Shown: in pieces, positions 1 through 8,310 of the stretch
Layout: the number at the start of each line of letters is the position of its first letter
How positions within the stretch are numbered: position 1 is the first letter of the stretch
Origin: Konateibacter massiliensis
GTDB taxonomy: Bacteria > Bacillota > Clostridia > Lachnospirales > Lachnospiraceae
Direction: 5' to 3'
DNA length: 64,000 nucleotides
Assembly: GCF_900184995.1 (NCBI RefSeq)
Contig: NZ_LT860099.1
Span: 1,889,931-1,953,930, forward strand
Position numbers and translations under genes: made by a program
The notes under the pieces: generated by a model
What the model was told of the DNA's origin: nothing
Seen by the model: only the letters and a program-made list of their open reading frames with translations
Databases searched by the model: none

Positions 1-1650
1 ATTGCTACTGCCCTGCTTTTAAAGCTGCCAAAGCTTTTTGGGGTTCCGGCACAATCCTATATGCTCTATGTTCAGTTGGTCAATGCAATGCTGATGAGTA
101 TTTCCTATCTTTTCTCCTATAAGCTCTTATGCAGAGCCACAAGCCCAAAAATAGGAAGTGTCTTTCTTTTCCTTGTACTGTTCAACCCTCTTACTTATTT
201 GATTGCACCCTTTTATTATACACATACCTTTTCGATGGCGTTTTCGACCGGAGCAATCTACTTTTTTGTACGATGTATGCAGGAAAAAGAGAATACCAGG
301 AAGCGTTTCTTATTCGCATTTTTGACAGGACTGCTGATCGCTGTGGGCTTTAAGATACGTGCTACCGTGCTTATTATTGCAATTGCTATTTTGGTCTACC
401 TTCTCTTGAATATAAAGCGTTTAAGCAGAAGGTCTTTACTCACCTTTGCTGCCTTTGCCGCTGCTGCTTTAATGGGACTTGGAGGCTATGCCCTAGTTGA
501 AAAAAATTATGTAAAATTTAATTACTATGATACAGGATATCCTGCAACACATTGGGTTATGCTCGGGCTGCAAAGCACGGGCGGCTACAATGCTGCGGAC
601 GATGCCTATACAGAAAGCTTTCACACAAGGAAAGAAAAAACTGAGGCTACCGAGGTTGCTATCATTCATCGTATTACGTCATTGCATGTACACGGTCTGC
701 TTGACCTCTGGAAACATAAGATGGCTCTGACTTGGAGTGACGGTATTGATGATTTTATAGACAATATCAGTATGACCCAGAACTACGGTATCAAAAATGA
801 TTTGATTTCCGGCAATCAAAATGATATTTTAGTTACCTACTGTCATGTTTATCACTTTTTCGTCCTTGCCCTTCTTTTTATCGGCACCCTGACACTTTTT
901 ATACAAAAGTCGGAGCATTATCTGCTTATTGTCAGTCTCAACCTGTTGGGCGGTATCCTTTTCCATATTTGTTGGGAAGCAGGTGAGGTGTACAACATCT
1001 CTTTTTCCTGCTCGATGCTTGTACTTGCTGCCTATGGTTTCTGCTACTGCTTTGAAAAGTTAGACACTCAGAAGCTCGGACGCTGGAGTGTTGTTTTTGT
1101 GTCGGCTTCCGGCCTGCTTACACTCCTGTGCCTTGTGTATACAGGAAGCAGGCTTACCACAATGCCAATCACGCATTACGAATATGCCGCTAGGCAAGAT
1201 TTAGCAGAGCCAGACAGTTTAGATAGCTCTTATGGGCTTATAGACGATACTCTGACACAGACCTTTACCCCAAATCGCTCCTTTAATCAAATCGGCGTAA
1301 AAATCAGAAATAGCTTGGGAAGCCAAAACTGCTCCTCGTATAAATTTCAGCTATTAAACAGTGACGGAAATATTTTATATGAGACAACGATATTGGGAAT
1401 GAAGACTGCTGATAAGGATTATTACCGGGTTGATTTTAACACGATTGTTCCAAGAGAAAACGAAGTTTTTCAGATTAAGATTATTCCTGATATTGTAAGT
1501 GATGTACATTATCTTACTTTCCAGTTCTATGATACAGGAAATTATGACATATACGCAGGCGGCGTGTTGTATCGAAACAACTCTCCTACCGATGGTGATT
1601 TGACATTCTACGCGCTCAATCAATTTGAGAGTTCTTTTTTAAAGAAGTAA
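1..1650 (+). CDS. Multi-spanning membrane glycosyltransferase-like protein, 5' truncated by window edge
   Basis: The reading frame is already open at base 1, so the ATG at 61 is probably internal and the gene starts upstream of the window. The first ~390 visible residues are strongly hydrophobic with about nine or ten predicted membrane segments separated by short basic loops, including a large outside loop (YDTGYPATHWVMLGLQSTGG) of the kind seen in PMT/ArnT-like (GT39/GT83-type) mannosyl or arabinosyl transferases. The last ~130 residues form a soluble beta-rich extracytoplasmic domain, possibly carbohydrate binding. The family is assigned from architecture only; the catalytic N-terminus with the usual acidic DD/DE motif lies outside the window. 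It ends before a bidirectional terminator shared with the ribosomal operon. Confidence 0.6.
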   Translation: MATALLLKLPKLFGVPAQSYMLYVQLVNAMLMSISYLFSYKLLCRATSPKIGSVFLFLVLFNPLTYLIAPFYYTHTFSMAFSTGAIYFFVRCMQEKENTRKRFLFAFLTGLLIAVGFKIRATVLIIAIAILVYLLLNIKRLSRRSLLTFAAFAAAALMGLGGYALVEKNYVKFNYYDTGYPATHWVMLGLQSTGGYNAADDAYTESFHTRKEKTEATEVAIIHRITSLHVHGLLDLWKHKMALTWSDGIDDFIDNISMTQNYGIKNDLISGNQNDILVTYCHVYHFFVLALLFIGTLTLFIQKSEHYLLIVSLNLLGGILFHICWEAGEVYNISFSCSMLVLAAYGFCYCFEKLDTQKLGRWSVVFVSASGLLTLLCLVYTGSRLTTMPITHYEYAARQDLAEPDSLDSSYGLIDDTLTQTFTPNRSFNQIGVKIRNSLGSQNCSSYKFQLLNSDGNILYETTILGMKTADKDYYRVDFNTIVPRENEVFQIKIIPDIVSDVHYLTFQFYDTGNYDIYAGGVLYRNNSPTDGDLTFYALNQFESSFLKK

Positions 1651-1690
1651 AGCCTCTTCACCTTGTAAAACATTCCGTAACAAAAGAAAT

Positions 1691-1722
1691 ATCCTAGGAA
1701 ATTCGGAGAGCTTTCCTAGGAT
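1691..1722. other. Inverted repeat (hairpin) downstream of membrane protein gene
   Basis: Arms ATCCTAGGA and TCCTAGGAT surround a short loop, between the stop codon of the first gene and the bidirectional terminator. There is no T-run directly after it, so it is a stem-loop of unknown purpose, perhaps 3' end protection. Confidence 0.4.
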
Positions 1723-1726
1723 ATAC

Positions 1727-1761
1727 AAAATAAAAGCTGACCAAAGGTCAGCTTTTATTTT
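1727..1761. terminator. Bidirectional intrinsic terminator between membrane protein gene and rplA
   Basis: Long perfect hairpin: AAAATAAAAGCTGACC pairs with GGTCAGCTTTTATTTT across a 3-nt loop. The A-rich left arm and T-rich right arm let it act on both strands, ending the plus-strand gene at 1650 and the minus-strand ribosomal operon at 1769. Confidence 0.85.
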
Positions 1762-1768
1762 GTATTTA

Positions 1769-2461
1769 TTATACTAATTTAGCAGTATTAATTCTTACAC
1801 CAGGTCCCATTGTAGAAGTAACAGTAACACTCTTTAAGTACTGTCCCTTTACTGTACTTGGTTTTGCCTTGATGATAGCATCAAGAAGCGCATGGAAGTT
1901 GTCCGCTAATTGTTCTTCTGAGAAAGAAGCTTTTCCAATTGGCACATGGATAATGTTTGTTTTATCTAGTCTATACTCAACTTTACCAGCTTTGATGTCG
2001 TTTACTGCTTTGGTTACATCCATAGTAACTGTACCAGCTTTTGGGTTTGGCATTAAGCCCTTAGGTCCGAGAACGCGTCCCAAACGACCAACAACACCCA
2101 TCATATCCGGAGTAGCAACTACTACGTCGAAATCAAACCATCCTTCATTCTGGATTTTAGGAATTAATTCCTCTCCGCCTACGAACTCAGCTCCTGCTGC
2201 TTCTGCCTCAGTTGCCTTGTCTCCCTTTGCGAATACCAAAATTTTCACAGTCTTACCAGTTCCGTGTGGTAATACAACCGCACCACGGATCTGCTGATCT
2301 GCGTGACGTCCATCACAACCAGTTCTAATGTGAGCTTCAACTGTTTCATCAAATTTAGCTCCAGCAGTCTTCTTTACAACCGTAATAGCGTCTGCTGTAT
2401 CATAAAGATTTGCGCGGTCTACTAATTTAGCAGCCTCAACGTATCTTTTTCCTCTTTTCAT
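1769..2461 (-). CDS. rplA: 50S ribosomal protein L1
   Basis: Component of the L1 stalk of the large subunit that helps release deacylated tRNA from the E site, and a translational repressor of its own operon in many bacteria. The 230-aa length and motifs such as [14 protein letters not shown] near the N-terminus, [12 protein letters not shown] around residue 135 and the C-terminal [12 protein letters not shown] are typical of bacterial L1. It is the last gene of the rpmG-secE-nusG-rplK-rplA operon. It starts after an AGGAGGT ribosome binding site that is itself preceded by an L1-type RNA hairpin (2477-2505). Confidence 0.98.
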   Translation of the reverse strand: MKRGKRYVEAAKLVDRANLYDTADAITVVKKTAGAKFDETVEAHIRTGCDGRHADQQIRGAVVLPHGTGKTVKILVFAKGDKATEAEAAGAEFVGGEELIPKIQNEGWFDFDVVVATPDMMGVVGRLGRVLGPKGLMPNPKAGTVTMDVTKAVNDIKAGKVEYRLDKTNIIHVPIGKASFSEEQLADNFHALLDAIIKAKPSTVKGQYLKSVTVTSTMGPGVRINTAKLV

Positions 2462-2476
2462 TTAAATAACCTCCTA

Positions 2477-2505
2477 GTGGTATTATCGGGAGTTAACCCT
2501 CCCAC
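2477..2505 (-). promoter_or_regulatory. L1-binding type mRNA hairpin in front of rplA
   Basis: On the minus strand the sequence reads GTGG-GAGGG, loop, CTCCC-GATAATA-CCAC: an outer GTGG/CCAC stem, an asymmetric purine-rich bulge and an inner GAGGG/CTCCC stem. This matches the architecture known for ribosomal protein L1 operators, which mimic the 23S rRNA site. It sits just upstream of the rplA Shine-Dalgarno sequence, so L1 binding could block rplA translation. Confidence 0.7.
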
Positions 2506-2526
2506 AAATATATTGTCAACGTTTAC

Positions 2527-2952
2527 TTATTCTTCTACTGTGATACCCATAGAACGTGCTGTACCAGCGATCATGCTGATTGCAGCTTCAATGCTTGCTG
2601 CATTTAAATCAGGCATTTTCAACTCAGCAATTTTCTGAACTTCTGCCTTAGAAATCTTAGCAACCTTTGTCTTATTCGGAACACCGGAACCAGATTTAAG
2701 GTTACAAGCCTTCTTTAATAATACTGCTGCCGGAGGAGTCTTTGTAATAAAGCTAAAGCTTCTGTCAGCATATACAGTAATAACAACAGGAATGATTAAG
2801 TCTCCCTGATCAGCTGTCTTTGCATTAAATTCTTTTGTAAACTGAACAATATTTACACCGTGCTGTCCAAGTGCTGGACCAACCGGTGGAGCTGGTGTAG
2901 CTTTACCAGCAGGAATTTGTAATTTGATATAACCTGATACTTTTTTTGCCAT
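2527..2952 (-). CDS. rplK: 50S ribosomal protein L11
   Basis: L11 forms the GTPase-associated centre base with 23S rRNA and is needed for stringent-response sensing of stalled ribosomes. The start is placed at the ATG giving [12 protein letters not shown], which has AGGAGGTG seven bases upstream and the canonical length of 141 residues; the frame stays open for 17 more codons without a comparable ribosome binding site. The proline-rich [20 protein letters not shown] segment near residues 15-35 is the family signature. It is followed 65 bp later by rplA. Confidence 0.98.
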   Translation of the reverse strand: MAKKVSGYIKLQIPAGKATPAPPVGPALGQHGVNIVQFTKEFNAKTADQGDLIIPVVITVYADRSFSFITKTPPAAVLLKKACNLKSGSGVPNKTKVAKISKAEVQKIAELKMPDLNAASIEAAISMIAGTARSMGITVEE

Positions 2953-3021
2953 AATGGCACCTCCTAAAATCTTCTCAATTTTGTCTGCTAAGTTTTTTAG
3001 CATTACAATATTGAAAGTATT

Positions 3022-3049
3022 GTGGTAATTACGGGGGATTCCCTTCCAC
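3022..3049 (-). promoter_or_regulatory. L1-binding type mRNA hairpin in front of rplK
   Basis: On the minus strand an outer GTGG/CCAC stem encloses AAGGG and CCCCC arms with the asymmetric segment GTAATTA. It has the same arrangement as the hairpin before rplA and lies between nusG and rplK. It resembles the L1 operator known from other bacteria, where it controls rplK and rplA together. Confidence 0.55.
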
Positions 3050-3052
3050 TTG

Positions 3053-3568
3053 TTACATTCTCTTCACTTCTGCGAAACTTATTTCTACCGGCGTTTCGCG
3101 ACCGAATAGTTCAACATTGATTATTACAATCTGCTTATGAGGATTCATAGCCTGAATAACGCCAACTGTATCCTTCCACACACCTCCGGTAACAACAATG
3201 CTGTCACCTTCCACAAAGTCTACAACCAAGTCTTCAGATTTGATTCCCAATGGTTTCATCTCAGCTTCAGTAAGTGGTACAGGCTTAGATCCCGGACCTA
3301 CAAAACCTGTAACTCCTCTGGTATTTCTTACTACATACCAGGTATCGTCATTCATAAACATATTGATAAGTACATACCCTGGAAAAAGCTTTTTTTGAAC
3401 GTTTTTCTTTGCACCGTTCTTAAGCTCAACTACATCTTGCATCGGTACTCTTACTTCGAGTATCTGTTCTTCCAGATGTCTGTTCTCAATCGTTTTTTCA
3501 ATGTTGGCTTTTACTTTGTTTTCATAACCTGAATAGGTATGCACAACATACCAATTTGCTTCTGACAT
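3053..3568 (-). CDS. nusG: Transcription termination/antitermination factor NusG
   Basis: NusG binds the RNA polymerase clamp and affects pausing and, in Firmicutes, Rho and ribosome coupling. The 171-aa protein has the NGN domain at the N-terminus ([19 protein letters not shown], then [12 protein letters not shown] around residue 60) and a C-terminal KOW domain ([19 protein letters not shown]). It lies directly downstream of secE and upstream of rplK, the standard order. Confidence 0.98.
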   Translation of the reverse strand: MSEANWYVVHTYSGYENKVKANIEKTIENRHLEEQILEVRVPMQDVVELKNGAKKNVQKKLFPGYVLINMFMNDDTWYVVRNTRGVTGFVGPGSKPVPLTEAEMKPLGIKSEDLVVDFVEGDSIVVTGGVWKDTVGVIQAMNPHKQIVIINVELFGRETPVEISFAEVKRM

Positions 3569-3624
3569 AAAATCACCTTTGCCTTAAATAAGATTCTTTT
3601 CCTTCTTAACTTGGAAATCTAACG

Positions 3625-3840
3625 TTATTTTACTAATAAATCAACGCCGTATTTGATTATTGTATCTAATAATGAAATAATCAAACCTAAAATAAGTGAT
3701 ATAGCTACTACAGCCGTTGTCTGTTTTGCAAGTGATTTTTGATCTGGCCAAATAATCTTATTAAACTCAAGTTTAAGACCTTTATACCAATCTTTCTTTG
3801 GAGCCTTGTCTGCGTTTGCATTTTCTCCCATTTCATTCAC
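3625..3840 (-). CDS. secE: Preprotein translocase subunit SecE
   Basis: Small essential partner of SecY in the translocation channel. The 71-residue protein has a hydrophilic lysine-rich N-terminus, the conserved amphipathic stretch with the IIWPDQKSLAKQT motif at about residues 29-42, and a single C-terminal membrane helix, the usual architecture for Gram-positive SecE. It is positioned between rpmG and nusG in the same operon. Confidence 0.95.
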   Translation of the reverse strand: MNEMGENANADKAPKKDWYKGLKLEFNKIIWPDQKSLAKQTTAVVAISLILGLIISLLDTIIKYGVDLLVK

Positions 3841-3857
3841 TCCTTTAGCTAATCAGT

Positions 3858-4007
3858 TTATTTTGTTTCTTTGTGTAATGTGTGTGATTTACAGAATTTA
3901 CAATATTTCTTTGTTTCCATTCTGTCAGGATGAGCTTTCTTATCCTTTGTCATGTTGTAATTACGTTGTTTACATTCCGTACATGCCAATGTTATCTTTA
4001 CGCGCAC
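3858..4007 (-). CDS. rpmG: 50S ribosomal protein L33
   Basis: A 49-codon gene starting at a GTG preceded by GGAGGTGG, reading [17 protein letters not shown] and ending HTLHKETK. The four cysteines in two CxxC pairs (ACTEC and YCKFC) mark it as the zinc-binding form of L33. It is the first gene of the operon, 17 bp upstream of secE, and is downstream of the sigma-A promoter at 4101-4129. The GTG start is supported by the ribosome binding site and by the fit to family length. Confidence 0.95.
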   Translation of the reverse strand: MRVKITLACTECKQRNYNMTKDKKAHPDRMETKKYCKFCKSHTLHKETK

Positions 4008-4100
4008 AACTTCCACCTCCGCTTATTAAAAATATTTCACTGCTAATTGTAAGCACTGATATTTAGGCATAAAAAAAAGACCTACTTCCATCGCTAGTCT

Positions 4101-4129
4101 AATATATCATAATAATCCGCTATCGTCAA
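4101..4129 (-). promoter_or_regulatory. Sigma-A promoter of the rpmG-secE-nusG-rplK-rplA operon
   Basis: On the minus strand TTGACG, a 17-bp spacer and TATATT form a near-consensus promoter about 90 bp upstream of rpmG. No other promoter of this quality was noticed inside the operon. Confidence 0.8.
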
Positions 4130-4233
4130 CTGTTTTTTCTGCTGCTTCCGTAGCATTCATGATGCTTCAAAACCGTTATGCAATATTTCACGCCTGCCAG
4201 TCATTAGACCGGCAAGCGGAGTTTAATTGTCAT

Positions 4234-4677
4234 TTACGATATTTTTTGCAGCTTTTCAGAGTGTTCAGCTACTACACGCTTCAGCAAATCAACATCATCG
4301 ATTGTTGCATCCATTTTATCTGCATAATTTCTGTAACGCAAATATGTATCCGTGTAGCATGCTTCGATGTTATCCAAACGAGGTAAGAGTACATTTTCCT
4401 GGAAGAGCTCCATATTATGCATTCTTTTTTCTATCGTCTGCATTTTATTATCCATGGACTGCATTTTGTTTTCTAGGGATTGCATTTTACCTTCCAATCC
4501 CTGCATTTTGCTATCCATTCTGTCTTCCAATGCCTGCATTCTGTTGTCCATTCTGTTTTCTAACGCCTGCATTCTGTTATTCATCATTTGCATTTCATTT
4601 TTAATAGGCTGCAATTCAGCCTTTAGTTTTGTATCCATCATTCCGGATATTGCCAGCAGCAATTCATTATCCGTCAC
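4234..4677 (-). CDS. Coiled-coil repeat protein of unknown function
   Basis: The 147-residue protein starts at a GTG behind a GGGGGTG ribosome binding site. Residues about 20-95 are a string of short repeats, first 11-residue units (NNRMQALENRM, DNRMQALEDRM, DSKMQGLEGKM) and then 7-residue units (QSLENKM, QSMDNKM, QTIEKRM), with hydrophobic M/L at heptad positions: a long parallel coiled coil. The C-terminus returns to a charged helical segment. There is no signal peptide and no membrane segment. It is monocistronic, between the ribosomal operon and the large flagellin gene. Function unknown; not assigned to the flagellar system although it adjoins it. The repeats suggest expansion and contraction by slippage. 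Confidence 0.7.
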   Translation of the reverse strand: MTDNELLLAISGMMDTKLKAELQPIKNEMQMMNNRMQALENRMDNRMQALEDRMDSKMQGLEGKMQSLENKMQSMDNKMQTIEKRMHNMELFQENVLLPRLDNIEACYTDTYLRYRNYADKMDATIDDVDLLKRVVAEHSEKLQKIS

Positions 4678-4792
4678 GTTTTCACCCCCACCTCTTTGGT
4701 CTCACCGTCTCTTCTTCATGAAAATATTTTAGCATAGCCAAGATGCAAAGTCCATTTTATTCTTTTAAAATATAAATACTTTTTCGTACTAA

Positions 4793-6529
4793 TTAGCGCT
4801 CAAGCAGTTTTAACACACCCGCAAGGCTATTCTGACCCTGTGCCTGAATTGCCTGTGCCGCTTCCGATAAAATCCGGTTCTTGGAATAGTCCATCATCTC
4901 CGCTGCCACATCAGCATCTCTGATTTGAGATTCGCTGCTCTGAACATTTTCGGAGGTGTTTAAGTTGTTTGCGTGAGCATACTCCAAGCGGTTCTGCTGT
5001 GCTCCCAATTTCCCGCGCATTTGCGAGACGCGATAAATTGCCTTCTGAATGCTTGTGATTGCCTCTCCTGCTGTTTGAAAGCTGTCTGCTTGAATCCTAT
5101 CAATGCCAAGCGTTTCGCTGTCCATCTCATCAATCGTAATCAATATCGCTTCACCTGCATTTGCACCTGCCTGAATCCAAATATTATTCTCTGCATCATG
5201 TTCTACAATATATCTGTCATCATAAACAATATCCACTCCGTCTAGATTAGTATCTGTTGCCGTTGCAGCAATACCGTATTGAAGCGAATAGGAGGTGCTT
5301 GTTCCGTCGGCAAGCATATCCCCTGTCCATATCATACTGTATCCCAAATCAGCCCCTCGCGTGGATGCACCAAGATTGGATGTCAGATTGCTGTAGTAGC
5401 TCCATTCTCGAATACTGTAATAATGCCCGACCGAAATGGTATCCGGTTTATTCGAACCGTCAATCACAATCCGTTCCGAGAAAGCCAGTGCCTGCTCACT
5501 GTTCACAATGGAGAAGCTATCCGGTATCGTGTTATATACATCGGCAAGTCCAAGACTGGTATAGCCTGGATCTGTCGAATAAACACAGTATCGTTCCATC
5601 AGGTCACCGTCTGTAAAGTACTGCTCAACCCGGTCATTGTTATTATATGCAGTGTCGACATGAAACATAAAATCCACTGTGGCATCACTTCCTGAGTTAT
5701 TGATAACCTCATAAGAAATATTATAATATTGCTCCGTATCTGATACATTTTTCTCCTGAAGCTGAATTATCTGTCTGACGCTGATCCCTATATCCGGCGC
5801 TGTCAAAAGTCTGCTCCATGTCTGGGTTGACCCATCGTAAGTATAATCCGATACCTCCATACTTGACAGCTCAATCACCTGAGAATTATTGATACGAATG
5901 GATGAACAAGAGGTTCCTCCACTCCCATAAATTAAATTCCAAGAAAGCGCTCCATATTCCGACGTTGGAGACGTTCCGGCGGACAGGGCAAGCTCACGTC
6001 CTGTTCCACCTGCCGTGATAGGCGAGTTCCCAAGCGATACACCTCCAAGTGAAATCTCAGAAAACGGGATATCATCATAGCTATAATTACCATCGCCTAC
6101 TGTCATATCCGTTCCCATAAAAAGAGGCTTTTTATTAAACTGCGTGTTCGTCGCAATGTGGTCAATCTCCTGTACCAGCTGATCAATTTCATTTTGGATG
6201 GTGGCTCTGTCACTCTCTTCATTTACATCATTCGCAGCCTTGACCGCCAGCTCGTCCATCCTCTGCAGCATCGCATGAACTTCATTTAGGGCACCATCTG
6301 CCACCTGAAGCAGAGAGATTCCCTGCTGAACATTTTCTGCCCCCTGATCCAGACCTCGTATCTGGCTTCTCATTTTCTCAGAAATAGCAAGTCCTGCTGC
6401 ATTATCCGCGGCTCGGTTAATTTTATATCCCGAAGAGAGCTTTTCAGCGGTATCAGACTTTGTATTATTTACTCTTTTTAGATTCAAATTAGTATTTTGC
6501 AGCATAAGGCTGATTACGTTGCCCGCCAT
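4793..6529 (-). CDS. Large flagellin with inserted surface domain
   Basis: Filament subunit. Residues 1-140 (LSSGYKINRAADNAAGLAISEKM, then QRMDELAVKAAND) and the last ~110 residues (GAQQNRLEYA, AEMMDYSKNRILSEAAQAIQAQ) are normal flagellin D0/D1 helices. Between them about 310 residues replace the minimal D2/D3 region; the companion flagellin at 11951-12760 has almost none. The insert is rich in Tyr, Ser, Thr, Asp and Gly with alternating hydrophobic residues, suggesting a beta-sandwich-like fold. No HExxH metalloprotease motif is present, so it is not flagellinolysin. No sigma-28 promoter was found upstream. It may be a minor or condition-specific filament protein displaying a binding or enzymatic domain. 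Confidence 0.9.
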   Translation of the reverse strand: MAGNVISLMLQNTNLNLKRVNNTKSDTAEKLSSGYKINRAADNAAGLAISEKMRSQIRGLDQGAENVQQGISLLQVADGALNEVHAMLQRMDELAVKAANDVNEESDRATIQNEIDQLVQEIDHIATNTQFNKKPLFMGTDMTVGDGNYSYDDIPFSEISLGGVSLGNSPITAGGTGRELALSAGTSPTSEYGALSWNLIYGSGGTSCSSIRINNSQVIELSSMEVSDYTYDGSTQTWSRLLTAPDIGISVRQIIQLQEKNVSDTEQYYNISYEVINNSGSDATVDFMFHVDTAYNNNDRVEQYFTDGDLMERYCVYSTDPGYTSLGLADVYNTIPDSFSIVNSEQALAFSERIVIDGSNKPDTISVGHYYSIREWSYYSNLTSNLGASTRGADLGYSMIWTGDMLADGTSTSYSLQYGIAATATDTNLDGVDIVYDDRYIVEHDAENNIWIQAGANAGEAILITIDEMDSETLGIDRIQADSFQTAGEAITSIQKAIYRVSQMRGKLGAQQNRLEYAHANNLNTSENVQSSESQIRDADVAAEMMDYSKNRILSEAAQAIQAQGQNSLAGVLKLLER

Positions 6530-6632
6530 GTTGAATACTCTCCTTATAATATATGATATGTGGCAAGTTTCCTATAATAAAAGAAGTACCTTCTTACTAT
6601 GTGGTGAAATTTAGCAAAATTCCCCATATATG

Positions 6633-6700
6633 AAACATGATACCATTTATCCTGATAGGAATCCATGGTATCACTTGTAAAATTTTTATTAAAACGCTTA
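6633..6700 (-). other. Stem-loop region in the leader of the large flagellin gene
   Basis: On the minus strand GATACCAT and ATGGTATC form the arms of a hairpin whose loop contains ATGGATTCC and CAGGAT; an ANGGA core is what CsrA recognises. A second small hairpin (AAGAAG/CTTCTT) lies closer to the gene. CsrA control is possible but weaker than for the main flagellin. Coordinates are approximate. Confidence 0.25.
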
Positions 6701-6735
6701 ATACAGTGTCTTTTTCCATTTTTATATTTTCCTTA

Positions 6736-6764
6736 ATGACAAGCCTCTAAAAATATATTATAAT
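6736..6764 (+). promoter_or_regulatory. Sigma-A promoter of the FliD-like gene
   Basis: ATGACA, 17-bp spacer and TATAAT lie about 65 bp upstream of the start codon at 6829. The perfect -10 box and optimal spacing make this a good vegetative promoter. The flgM, flaG and hag transcripts, by contrast, have sigma-28 boxes. Confidence 0.7.
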
Positions 6765-6828
6765 GGTAGTATATACCTATTTGACAGTTGATTGTTGCAT
6801 TACGTACTTTATGAAAGGAGACCTCGTT

Positions 6829-8130
6829 ATGCTCTACGATTTTTATAACTACTACTCAAACTCAAATACAAACAAATCCGTAAGCAGGTATGACGCTCAC
6901 AAGAAAAGTGAGTTAAAAAGCCTGTACAGCGCCATTGTCAGGTTAAACAGAGAATCTCCCCTCTATCTTATCAACATGAATGATGAGCTGCAAAACAATC
7001 TGATTGACATTAAAGAACATGCACGTACCTTGAAGAATGCAATATCTGCTATTTCGGAAAACGAAGATGATGTTACCTCTAGAATGTTCAATGATAAAAT
7101 CTTAACCTCCAGCAATGAGGAAATCATCAGCGCACATTATCTCGGCTCTCAGGAGGATATTGAGAGTGCCCCTGTTTTTGATGTCGAAGTGGAACAGCTT
7201 GCTTCAAATCAAATTAATACAGGTGACTTTGTTTACTCTGACAGCAGTAGTATGTTTGCGGGCACCCACTCCTTTCAGGTAAATATTGCAAATATGAACT
7301 ATGAATTTCAGTTTATTGTAAAGGATACCGATACGAATAAGGATATCTTAAAAAGGGTTTCCGGCATGATTAATCGTGCCGATATCGGAGTATCTGCCTC
7401 TATTGAGTTCAATGAAAGCGGTGACAAATCACGGATTATCCTAAAATCCACTGCGACAGGAAGCAATGATTTGAACAATGCAATTTTTAGAATTTCTGAT
7501 TATCATTCTGAGCATCTGTCCGGTTCCGTGGAATATTATGGGCTAAATCAGGTTTCACAGCCACCAAATGATTCTAAATTTTATATAAATGAAATCCCAC
7601 GCACCTCTTCCTCCAATATTTTTACAGTAAATAAGGTGTATGAATTGAGTCTCCATCAGACCACAAACTCTGGGGAAAATGTGAGGATTTCTTTCCAGAA
7701 TAACAAGCAGTCTACCTATGATAAAATCAGCGCATTTACCGAGGCTTATAATCAGTTTATTGACCTTGCAAAGGATACCAGTTCTTCTACCAAGAAAAGC
7801 TCTAAGCTTTTAGCCGATATCGGTAATATTGCAAATTGCTATAAAAACGAGTTAGATTCAATGGGCCTTATCGTTCAGGAAGACAGCTCCATTATGGTTG
7901 ACCACGATTTACTTGTCAAGACAATTGATGAGGAAGAAGCTGGTGACGGCACTTTTGCTTCCCTGCGAAGCTTTCGAAATCCATTGAATCGAAAAATTGA
8001 CAACATCTTATTAAACCCAGTTGAGTATGTTTCCAAGACTATTGTGTCTTATCCGAATATACCGCAGGCTCATGTTAATGCGTATGCCGTTTCCTTGTAC
8101 AGCGGATTGATGTTTAACAATTATTGTTAA
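6829..8130 (+). CDS. FliD-like (filament cap related) protein lacking the canonical N-terminus
   Basis: The start is taken at the ATG giving MLYDFYNYY, nine bases after AAAGGAG; the upstream in-frame start has no ribosome binding site. About residues 110-170 (FDVEVEQLASNQINTG, then GTHSFQVNI) match the FliD signature seen in the true FliD here (NGTQELAVKQMAKSG), and residues ~300-330 (YDKISAFTEAYNQFIDLAK) match the FliD C-terminal helix region. The usual start (GLDTEALVSQLM) is missing, replaced by ~90 residues of unrelated helix. It is divergent from the large flagellin, which suggests a dedicated cap or junction protein for that flagellin. The family link rests on short motifs. Confidence 0.6.
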   Translation: MLYDFYNYYSNSNTNKSVSRYDAHKKSELKSLYSAIVRLNRESPLYLINMNDELQNNLIDIKEHARTLKNAISAISENEDDVTSRMFNDKILTSSNEEIISAHYLGSQEDIESAPVFDVEVEQLASNQINTGDFVYSDSSSMFAGTHSFQVNIANMNYEFQFIVKDTDTNKDILKRVSGMINRADIGVSASIEFNESGDKSRIILKSTATGSNDLNNAIFRISDYHSEHLSGSVEYYGLNQVSQPPNDSKFYINEIPRTSSSNIFTVNKVYELSLHQTTNSGENVRISFQNNKQSTYDKISAFTEAYNQFIDLAKDTSSSTKKSSKLLADIGNIANCYKNELDSMGLIVQEDSSIMVDHDLLVKTIDEEEAGDGTFASLRSFRNPLNRKIDNILLNPVEYVSKTIVSYPNIPQAHVNAYAVSLYSGLMFNNYC

Positions 8131-8133
8131 TAT

Positions 8134-8277
8134 GTAACTGTTCAGAGCCCAGCAAATTTGATAAAGATATGTTTAGAATGCTTGCATTCTTAAGCATGTT
8201 CTTTATCAAATTTATTTGGCGGATACGCCACATCTTGAAAACACTATGTGTTTTCAAGATTGGCTCTGAACAGTTAC
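8134..8277 (+). mobile_element. Structured MITE-like element, copy 1 (IS66-type ends)
   Basis: The 144-bp element is bounded by perfect 16-bp inverted repeats (GTAACTGTTCAGAGCC at 8134-8149 and its complement at 8262-8277). Inside are three further hairpins: a long one with AAATTTGATAAAG/CTTTATCAAATTT arms, a small GGCG-GATA-CGCC, and ATCTTGAAAACAC/GTGTTTTCAAGAT, giving a cloverleaf. The flanking 8-mers GTTAATAT and GCTAGTAT agree at six of eight positions, consistent with a decayed target duplication. It abuts the stop codon of the FliD-like gene. A second copy is at 61558-61702. It encodes no protein. Confidence 0.8.
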
Positions 8278-8310
8278 GCTAGTATAACTAATATAATTGG
8301 GGGAGGATTT

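Noticed and set aside
4420-4600. Possible CRISPR-like short repeats
   Set aside because: The repeats are contiguous 33- and 21-base coding units without spacers, in frame with the coiled-coil protein.
4367-4732. Plus-strand repeat-rich open frame (ILLSILFSNACILL) opposite the coiled-coil gene
   Set aside because: It is the antisense of the repeated coiled-coil codons, has no ribosome binding site, and the minus-strand frame has one and a plausible protein.
4793-6529. Flagellinolysin (protease flagellin)
   Set aside because: The insert has no HExxH zinc-protease motif.
8248-8310. Extended N-terminus for the zinc-ribbon protein
   Set aside because: The extra codons lie largely in the inverted end of the mobile element and lack a ribosome binding site; the ATG at 8311 has GGGGGAGG upstream.
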